The notes under the pieces were generated by a model that saw nothing but the letters and a program-made list of their open reading frames with translations, searched no databases and was not told the origin of the DNA. This document shows, piece after piece, positions 57,059 through 64,000 of a stretch of 64,000 nucleotides of DNA (position 1 is the first letter of the stretch; each line of letters starts with the position of its first letter). The DNA comes from Tenebrio molitor. Lineage: Eukaryota; Arthropoda; Insecta; Coleoptera; Tenebrionidae. Made by a program: the position numbers and the translations under genes. The stretch lies in the NCBI RefSeq assembly GCF_963966145.1, contig NC_091051.1, positions 18,414,001 through 18,478,000 of the forward strand, read 5' to 3'.

Positions 57059-57262
57059 TTTTGACTAACCCTGTATATTAAATTATACAGGATTATTCAC
57101 GAGAGGGGTATTTCTGAATTTCTTCTTACAGCAACCCATTATACACATTGCAACAATATCTTGATTTAAAATTTTGAAAATAATTATAACTGAATCCAGG
57201 ATGGCTCTTAGTTCTGTCTCTTTGACGTTAAAGCAAAAAAATCTTTGTCAATTCGAAAAATG

Positions 57263-57386
57263 TGTTTTTACAATAACGACGAAAAGACTGACATGCTCCT
57301 CATTTATGGAGAGTGTGGAAAGAATTCTGTCGCCGCTGCGGATGTTTAGAAGCCGATGGTAGACACTTCGAACACCTTTTACACTA
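57263..57386 (+). pseudogene. Minimal transposase relic: N-terminus next to C-terminus
   Basis: One frame gives LIYGECGKNSVAAADV, the usual first helix-turn-helix of a Tc1/mariner-type transposase, then a stop. The next frame gives the extreme C-terminus (a DGRHFEHLLH ending) immediately after. Everything between, including all catalytic residues, is deleted. Confidence 0.7.
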
Positions 57387-57508
57387 AATTAATTTGTTAA
57401 TTTATTTGTTGAATTTTGATTAAATACAGGTTATCTGTCAATCTGACATTTCTCACAAATCTATACAACTTACTTTGATTTCTAATTTAATAGTATTTTA
57501 CAGTAGAA

Positions 57509-57576
57509 GTCCGTTAGGATAGCCTTTACTGCCGAGCCAGAGATTTTGTGGCGAGGCTGTAAAGGCCCTAACGGAC
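57509..57576. repeat. Hairpin
   Basis: gtccgttagg...gcctttactgccgagcc pairs with ggcgaggctgtaaaggccctaacggac around a short loop. It has the same general design as the other CG-containing hairpins in the window. Confidence 0.75.
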
Positions 57577-57658
57577 GTGTATTGTACAATAGTTTTTGTA
57601 ATATCTCTACGATTCGTTCACAATTGTCTTTTTGAAATAGCTTATATTAATAACATAA

Positions 57659-58378
57659 TTACATTAACATTTTTGTTTTATAATACAAAAATTTCCGATA
57701 ATATTGCGGAATCTGGAAAAGTGCCCCGAATGCTTGCAGCGTTTCCACGTTGAATGGCAAGGGAAATCCTCTCGAAAAGGAATTTCTTTGATTTTGAATC
57801 GCCTGATTCCGCGATAAGTCATCCCGAGACAGTCCGTTTGGTTCTAAAGTTGAATTCACATGAATAGAAGTTAAAGACCGGTTGATAATGGAATTAATTT
57901 CAGTGTGTCTTGAAAATCTACCACTGCTTTTGAAACAGCTTAGACCGTGGGTGCCAATTTCGTCAACTTTCGCATTGCATTTGCAAATATGAGGTGTACA
58001 AAGATTACAACCCAATCTTAAACCAATACAAACTTGGAAGGAAGTGTTATCTAAAAGAGTACCAATATTAGGAGAAGGTATTGCATGTAACCAAGATCCT
58101 GATTCTCTGCATTGCAAAGCTTTAAAACGAGCCAAGTCTCTAGGTGAATTAAAGATTAAGTCATTGGCAATTATTCCTTTGATATTAATATTATCCCAAT
58201 TCTTCTGAAATTGTGGAATTGTTGGTATTTCGTTCTCATTTGCTACACCCCAGACTGCTAAAGCTTCATCATAATGGTGAATATTAAGCTCATTATCCTT
58301 TGAGTTTAGTAATAAAGAAACAAGCTTTTTAACCCCATTAATTGAAGATAGGAAAGCATACATTTTTTTCAACGCCAT
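57659..58378 (-). CDS. Retroelement-associated protein with zinc-binding CCHC motif, tail replaced
   Basis: A 239-residue open frame. Residues of about 75-190 (SGSWLHAIPSPNIGTLLDN, CIGLRLGCNLCTPHICKC, HGLSCFKSSGRFSRHTE, LEPNGLSRDD) follow a pattern I know from many invertebrate retroelement C-termini: CxC...HGLSC...RH, normally followed by a GKRPDG catalytic stretch like a restriction-type endonuclease. Here the frame leaves the pattern right at the point where that stretch should begin and ends in an unrelated 50-residue tail. The frame itself is intact for 239 codons. It may be a truncated relic or a fragment that has gained a new end. The family name is inferred from memory of the pattern only. 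Confidence 0.6.
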   Translation of the reverse strand: MALKKMYAFLSSINGVKKLVSLLLNSKDNELNIHHYDEALAVWGVANENEIPTIPQFQKNWDNINIKGIIANDLIFNSPRDLARFKALQCRESGSWLHAIPSPNIGTLLDNTSFQVCIGLRLGCNLCTPHICKCNAKVDEIGTHGLSCFKSSGRFSRHTEINSIINRSLTSIHVNSTLEPNGLSRDDLSRNQAIQNQRNSFSRGFPLPFNVETLQAFGALFQIPQYYRKFLYYKTKMLM

Positions 58379-58457
58379 CGAAAAAACCGAATGATTATAA
58401 GTGTGCGGAGGACGTCGTCATGTCAACCGTTGTTTGTGAAAAAAAATTGTTTCAATG

Positions 58458-58829
58458 TTGTTTGTCAGATTTGTTCAACGCTTAACTTTCCGTTGAAATA
58501 AATGAATGAAAGCAATAAAAAATCGCAATCAAGATGTCCGGAAGTGAGGTCATCGTTATTGCCTGCAAAATCGCGCTTGTATTAGTGTTAAAATTGTGAA
58601 GCATCATCTTCGATCTTGTCTACATTTGCTGCTGTTTGTCAGATTGTCCAACAGGTAACTTTCCGTTGAAAATAAACGACTGAAATCAATAAAAAATCGC
58701 GATCAAGATATTCCCGATGTCCGGATGGCCGCAGAGCAAGTGAGGTCATCGTTACTCCCTGCAAAATCGCGCTTGTGTTGGTGTTAAAATTCTGATGCAT
58801 CATCTTCGATCTCGTCTACATCTGCTAGT
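58458..58829. repeat. Direct tandem duplication, about 175 and 197 bp
   Basis: tgtttgtcagat at 58,458 and again at 58,633. Shared blocks include aactttccgttgaaa, agcaataaaaaatcgc/atcaataaaaaatcgc, gtgaggtcatcgtta, tgcaaaatcgcgcttgt and catcatcttcgatct. Copy two has an extra stretch of about 20 bases (gatggccgcagagcaa). It lies upstream of the - strand frame at 58,378 and could be a promoter-like repeat. Confidence 0.88.
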
Positions 58830-59050
58830 GGCATACGGATTTCGATTAATTCAAGGTGTGTGCCATAACATTAAACATTAATTATTGTACCAATTATAAT
58901 AAAGTTGAAAAATAAAGTTTAGATCTACGTTGCTATAGTTATTTAGTCATTCATAACGGCCGCTCCCGCTCATAACGGACACCCTTAACGGACTCCGGCC
59001 GGTTGCGGTAAAATAAAAATTTAGAAGTACCCCTCTCGTGAATAACCCTA

Positions 59051-59802
59051 TATTAAAATTACTACAGTGTATTCCATTTAAGAATGCAATAGATGTCGCT
59101 TCGAATGGAGAACGTGTCACACTGGCGAACGCGGCAAATTTGAAAACAAACATTCCAAGCAAAATTAACAAAAAACGTCATAAAGGAACTTACTGTAGTG
59201 GTATTCTAATAACAAAATTGTAGTTTAATGATGCATTTGATACAAAATAGATATTAAGAGAACAACAGTTTTACAGACGATTTAAAAATCGAGGTCGTAG
59301 TTTACTCGTAAATCAGAGCGACCGCAGGCGCAGGGAGCGAAGATATGACAGATATATAATACTGACATGACAGACAATAAGGGCCAATCTTTGATTTAAG
59401 TATTACTTTTTATAAATTGAGGAAGCTAGAAACTATTGGAAATTGTAGTTTCGGTTGCATATAACGAAGTTTTTTCATCGGAAGTCTCTCGTGAATAACA
59501 CTGTAATGACGTTATTAGTGACATTTAACCAATTTGGAAGTGAGTTGTTACTCCTTTCGTTTTCGACCCGGCTGAAACATTTTCATTTTGGTTCCAAGAT
59601 GACATCTATTAAAAGAAAGTAACTTACGTTGCTTTAACGATGAATTGATCTATCGAGTTTACATTTTCTCTGTTGAACCAATCATATCTGAGTTTGGTTA
59701 TTGATGTTTCTAGCAGTTCATACCTTTAAAATGTTCGCAGAAATTTTTTTTTAATTTGTACAAAATAATGTAATTTTGAACGTTATTGTTAGAAACAGGT
59801 AC
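59051..59802. other. Intergenic DNA before the BEL/Pao element
   Basis: No supported gene. Near 59,480 the sequence ctctcgtgaataacactgta resembles the TIR of the element ending at 59,050 and may be the end of a second decayed copy. Confidence 0.4.
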
Positions 59803-60010
59803 TGTAGCAGGTAGTCCTGCCTACTTTCTTTGTGAGAGGGGTGAAATCACCCACCCTTATTTAAGTCGAGATATAGCGGTAAAAACCAGAGTCTACCACT
59901 ATCCTCGGTACTTAACACTTGTACATCAACATTTTGTCATACAATAAAGTTTTTAAGTAGTTATACAAAGACGACTATATCATTTGAACGGCTAATATCA
60001 CCACCCAACA
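59803..60010 (+). repeat. Probable 5' LTR of the BEL/Pao element
   Basis: A segment running from tgtagcaggtagtcc to ...ccacccaaca would have TG and CA ends and contains an aataaa at about 59,942. It is followed by a leader with tttggtccttcgagccgg, a motif typical of insect BEL-type leaders. The second LTR is outside the window, so the limits are uncertain. Confidence 0.5.
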
Positions 60011-60357
60011 GTGATTAATCGTTCATAATTTTGGTCCTTCGAGCCGGATGATTAAATCCATATCACACGACGGTCGTCTAGTGTAATAACAAGTGTAATA
60101 CAACAACAATTCAAGAAACAGTTTCGACACCCAGAGGGCAGCAACGATTTCGTCACCTTCAGCAAGGGCAAAAGGGCAGCACGAATAGTCACCGAATTGG
60201 GTAGCAGCGAAGCGATCATCACTCAAGACATCAACAAAGGTTAGTGGCTCTCAATCCTTTCAATTTCCCTTCCAAACTGCATTACTACGTACGACTTTTT
60301 CTATTGTTCCTAATTTCGCAAATTTTCATCTCGACCACGTAAATCAAATCAATCATT

Positions 60358-62544
60358 ATGCCCGAGACATCCTTATTAGATGAATCAATTGCCAAATTAG
60401 AGGCTCTAAAAAGGAAAAGAACCTCATTAAAAGCTAGAATTACGCGTATTCAGAACTTTGTGTCTAATTTTCAATCAAATGATAATGATGTGTCTCCACT
60501 AGAAACTAGAAAAACATTCATCGAACAAATATTCAAAGAATATGACGAGGTACAGACTGAAATTGAATCACTCGATCTTTCATCAGAGGCGATTGAGACA
60601 CAGACTCAGGACCGCGACGAAATTGATTTAAAGTATCTCGATGTATTATCATCAATTCAAACAAAAATTAGACAAACGACGCCTCCACCGCACACTGCGG
60701 CCACAGCGAATCCTAACGGTAGTTGTTCCAGCGCTAATTCACATTGCTCTAATCGTGATCAATCAATCAAATTGAATCTGCCAACTTTAAATTTAAAATC
60801 TTTCACTGGTTGCTATAAGGAATGGTTGTCATTTCAAAATTCATTTAAATCCATTATTGAAGACGAAAACAACATGCTAAACAACTGTCAACGTTTCCAA
60901 TATTTGCGATCATGTTTATCTGGTGAAGCTTTGCGAGCAGTCGAGTCATTAACGGTGTCATCAGAAAATTATAATGTAGCGTGGGATATCTTAAAGAAAC
61001 GGTTCTGCAACAAACGGCTGATCGTTCACGATCACATAATAGCCATCACAAAGGCACCCCAAGTAATTAAAGCCTCGCATTCGTCACTTAGGTGTTTTTT
61101 AGATACGTTGAATTCAAATGTTGCCGCGTTAAGACAGCTAGAAGTACCGATTGATACTTGGCACGCTCTTCTAGTCGTAATAATTGTGGACAAATTAGAC
61201 GACAATCTTGCAAGAGAATGGCAGGCTACATTAACCGACGAGGTTCCAACTTACGGTCAAACGATCGAATTTTTAGAAAAGAAATGTCAGTTGTTGGAAT
61301 CCTTAAATCTATTGCACCCCAAATCGAACGTCAATCCGAATCACAATAATGCAAAAAACAATATGTCACAAAAACGAAGCACTACATCTTATGTTGCCAC
61401 AAACAAACTACATTGTACATTTTGTAAAAATGACGATCATACAATCTTTCAGTGCAATGAATTTACAAAATTAAATGTAGAGGAAAGAAACGCTCAAGCT
61501 CGAAACCTGAAGTTATGTCTTAATTGTCTAAGAACCAATCATTTTGTTAACAACTGTCAGTCCAAATTCAAATGCCGTAAATGCAATCAAAGCCACAATA
61601 CGCTGCTTCACAAAGAAAGACAAATCACGCAAACCAATGAAACACCAGCACAGGTAGAAAGTTTAAACGCTCATTCTATGAGGTCCCAATCATCAATTAT
61701 TTTGTTATCAACCGCGATCGTTCTCATAGAAGATCGCAATAATAAGTCACATAAATGTAGAGCTCTCCTGGATGCAGGGTCCATGAACAGTTATATTACG
61801 TCATCATTTTCCAAAAAATTACGTCTACAGCAGAAAGCCGTAAATATAACCGTTGGCGGAATTGGTCAAATTTCGACGAACATCAAACAGGCCGTCCAGG
61901 TAAACATCAAGTCTCAGTACAATAAGTTTTCGGCGAACTTAAGTTGTTTTGTTCTGGAAAAAATAACCGAAAATCTTCCCCTGGTGACCATAAACATGTC
62001 TGCAATAAATATTCCAAAGGAATTACAGCTAGCCGATCCGAAATTCTTAGAAACTGCACCAGTAGACTTACTTATCGGGGCTGATTTGTTTTGGAACCTT
62101 TTATGTCAAGACCGCAAGGAAATAACACTGAAGAACCATAACAAACTAATGCTGCAAAATACCCATTTAGGTTTCATTGCGGGTGGGTCACTAAATATGA
62201 ACAATAACAATAGCTCAAGCACCTGCTCGCTTTCTCTAACGTCGGTAACCGACATTTTAGAGAACCAGGTGCAAAAATTCTTCGAACTAGAACAATGCAG
62301 CAACCCTTCCGAACAAAAATGCTTTTCAAATGAAGAGATTATGTGCGAGCAACATTTTATTCAAAATACGTGCAGACAAACAAACGGAAAGTTTCTTGTT
62401 AAACTGCCATTAAAAAATGATCCTCCAATTCTCAAGTCAAACCGCGATAGTGCTGTAAAGTTTTTTAACAATCTGGAACGAAACCTAAACAAAAGGCCTA
62501 CACTAAAATCAGATTATGTGCAATTCAACAGGATTTTTACGTAG
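60358..62544 (+). CDS. BEL/Pao gag and protease region, 728-residue frame
   Basis: The protein begins MPETSLLDESIAKLEALKRK with a predicted coiled coil (about 1-90). A gag core follows at about 150-290 (LNLKSFTGCYKEWLSFQNSF), then zinc-binding motifs (CTFCKNDDHTIFQC; CLNCLRTNHFVNNC; CRKCNQSHNTLLH) near 365-415. The retroviral-type aspartic protease comes next (ALLDAGSMNSYIT, about 475). The C-terminal part (to 728) begins the usual spacer before reverse transcriptase. The frame ends at TAG 62,542-62,544 because of a deletion, described separately. In the family this is one long gag-pol frame. Confidence 0.9.
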   Translation: MPETSLLDESIAKLEALKRKRTSLKARITRIQNFVSNFQSNDNDVSPLETRKTFIEQIFKEYDEVQTEIESLDLSSEAIETQTQDRDEIDLKYLDVLSSIQTKIRQTTPPPHTAATANPNGSCSSANSHCSNRDQSIKLNLPTLNLKSFTGCYKEWLSFQNSFKSIIEDENNMLNNCQRFQYLRSCLSGEALRAVESLTVSSENYNVAWDILKKRFCNKRLIVHDHIIAITKAPQVIKASHSSLRCFLDTLNSNVAALRQLEVPIDTWHALLVVIIVDKLDDNLAREWQATLTDEVPTYGQTIEFLEKKCQLLESLNLLHPKSNVNPNHNNAKNNMSQKRSTTSYVATNKLHCTFCKNDDHTIFQCNEFTKLNVEERNAQARNLKLCLNCLRTNHFVNNCQSKFKCRKCNQSHNTLLHKERQITQTNETPAQVESLNAHSMRSQSSIILLSTAIVLIEDRNNKSHKCRALLDAGSMNSYITSSFSKKLRLQQKAVNITVGGIGQISTNIKQAVQVNIKSQYNKFSANLSCFVLEKITENLPLVTINMSAINIPKELQLADPKFLETAPVDLLIGADLFWNLLCQDRKEITLKNHNKLMLQNTHLGFIAGGSLNMNNNNSSSTCSLSLTSVTDILENQVQKFFELEQCSNPSEQKCFSNEEIMCEQHFIQNTCRQTNGKFLVKLPLKNDPPILKSNRDSAVKFFNNLERNLNKRPTLKSDYVQFNRIFT

Positions 62545-64000
62545 ACGATCTTCTGACGGGAGGAGACTCACTTGAAAACCTAATCACTTTACGAGATCAA
62601 ATAATTCAAATTTTAGCTCATGGTGGTTTCTTATTACGTAAATGGGCCGCCAATCATCCTGCATTAATTCCAGATAGTCACGAGCCTAATCTCAACGTCA
62701 GTTTCGATAAGGATGCTTACACTAAAACGTTAGGGCCTTTTTGGAATCCTAATCACGATTCGTTACGCTATCAGGTAAAACAGTGCGACATTCCGAAAAG
62801 ACTAACAAAACGCGAAATCCTGTCTAAAACTGCCCAGGTATTCGATCCATTGGGTCTTGTGGCGCCAGTAGTAGTAAAAGCAAAAATAATCCTTCAACAG
62901 TGCTGGAGTTTGAAAATTGGATGGGACGATCTATTACCTGAAACTATTTATTGTGCATGGGTTAAGATCTTGCAAGAACTCGCTCACTTAAACGAAATCG
63001 AAATTCCCAGAAACATAATAAAATCAAGCCCCGTACAGGTGCAACTACATGGTTTTGGTGACGCATCACAAATCGCATATGGCGCTGCTGTCTATCTAAG
63101 AACAACTGATCATAGTGGCAATCATCAAGTTCACTTAATTTGCGCTAAATCTCGTGTGGCTCCTCTTCGCGCTGTTACGTTACCACGCTTGGAGCTGTGT
63201 GCCGCCTTAACGCTGTCGCGATTATTTAATACAGTTTTACGAACGATAAATGTCAAAATTGATCAGCAATTTCTCTGGACAGATTCCACAGTCGTTCTGG
63301 CATGGATAAACGCTACATCTTCAAACTTACAAACATTTGTAGGAAATCGAGTTTCCGAAATTCAAACGCTAACGGATGCGAAAGATTGGTATCATGTCAA
63401 AAGCGAAAGTAACCCTGCGGATGTACTAAGCCGAGGTGCTTTACCTGGTCAACTCAAAACTAATAAACTGTGGTGGAACGGTCCTGATTGGCTGTCAGAA
63501 AACAACGACACTTGGCCCGTATCTAACGTAAATCTTTCGGATATTGAAATTCCAGAACGGCGAACTGTCACTCTGACCAATATTCATTCTCGCGAAAGAC
63601 AACTACCGCTTCTTACAAAATTTTCAAATTACAAAAAAACTGAACGCGTAATGTCATGGGTATTACGGTTCATCAACAATTGTAGGAAGCCAAACCAAAG
63701 GCAAATCTCTAGTTCTTTAACATGTGAAGAATTAAAAGATTCCATGAAGGCCATCATGCGTTTAATTCAAGAAGTTGCATTCAACGATGAATTAGCTTGC
63801 CTTAAACAAAACAAACCGATAAACAAGAAATCACGTTTACTGTGCTTAAATATTTTTCTCGACAAGAATGATAATTTAATTCGCGCGGGAGGTAGGTTGC
63901 AAAACTCATCCTTAACTTACGATGTCAAACATCCCATCGTGCTACCAAACGATCACCATTTGATTAAGGCATTAGTCAAACACGTGCACATTGAGCAACT
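62532..64000 (+). pseudogene. BEL/Pao pol: second half of reverse transcriptase, RNase H, start of integrase (continues past the window)
   Basis: The frame shifts relative to gag and resumes with FYVDDLLTGG, the catalytic YVDD of reverse transcriptase. Then come the connection region (ILSKTAQVFDPLGLVAPVVV), RNase H (GFGDASQIAYGAAVY, LPRLELCAALTLSR, TDSTVVLAWI, ESNPADVLSRG) and the integrase zinc region (near 63,800-64,000: HPIVLPNDHHLIK). It remains open to the end of the window as far as I read it. The fingers and first palm strands of the reverse transcriptase (about 200 or more residues) are missing between 62,515 and 62,532, so this copy cannot make a complete enzyme. Confidence 0.88.

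Larger units (their letters stand above)
57088..59050. mobile_element. TIR element with internally deleted transposase and a later insertion
   Basis: cagg(a)ttattcacgagaggggta at the left is mirrored by tacccctctcgtgaataaccct at the right, followed by a weaker aaattt match. TA flanks both. The left part holds a transposase reduced to its ends (57,263-57,386). The rest, including a non-LTR-type frame and a tandem repeat, is probably inserted DNA. Confidence 0.8.

Overview
This is a eukaryotic window and almost certainly comes from an insect genome. It is AT-rich, its genes are split by many short GT-AG introns, it holds a 7tm_6-type odorant receptor, and it is packed with insect-type transposable elements (Tc1/mariner, Tigger/pogo, Copia, BEL/Pao, and non-LTR elements with a restriction-like endonuclease). 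A beetle is my guess from the mix of elements, but the order cannot be proven from the sequence.

Only two host genes can be read with confidence. The larger, on the + strand from about 10,550 to 29,480, is a cubilin-type endocytic receptor: an N-terminal coiled-coil-like segment, 8 EGF domains and 27 CUB domains, the same architecture as vertebrate cubilin. The signal-peptide exon was not located. The second, on the - strand from 50,747 to 48,953, is a complete six-exon odorant receptor of about 401 residues. A CG-rich island just downstream of cubilin (29,690-30,134) may be a promoter or first exon of another gene, or a solo LTR.

The rest is mobile DNA. From 1 to 9,550 there is a broken Copia relic, a small TA-flanked MITE, a nearly intact Tc1/mariner-type element with a spliceosomal intron and a DD41D-like spacing (4,979-6,903), a Tigger relic and a hairpin repeat family. 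Inside cubilin, a 3.45-kb intron (21,662-25,115) is filled by four TIR elements packed end to end, and a MITE sits exactly at a splice donor near 18,575. From 30,970 to 37,420 a chain of TA-target MITEs is interrupted by a full-length Copia with an intact 1,321-aa polyprotein and near-identical LTRs. From 38,370 to 48,490 there are foldback elements, a degenerate third Copia with its 3' LTR, and more MITEs. From 50,960 to 59,050 there are tandem repeats, a 5'-truncated non-LTR element, transposase relics and another stack of MITEs. From 59,800 to the end of the window there is a BEL/Pao element whose reverse transcriptase has lost its first half.

The two host genes are unrelated in function: cubilin is a multi-ligand uptake receptor and the odorant receptor is a chemosensory channel subunit. 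What unites the window is TE biology: repeated TA-into-TA insertion, transposase genes reduced to their N- and C-terminal codons, and inverted-repeat families that recur at several sites.
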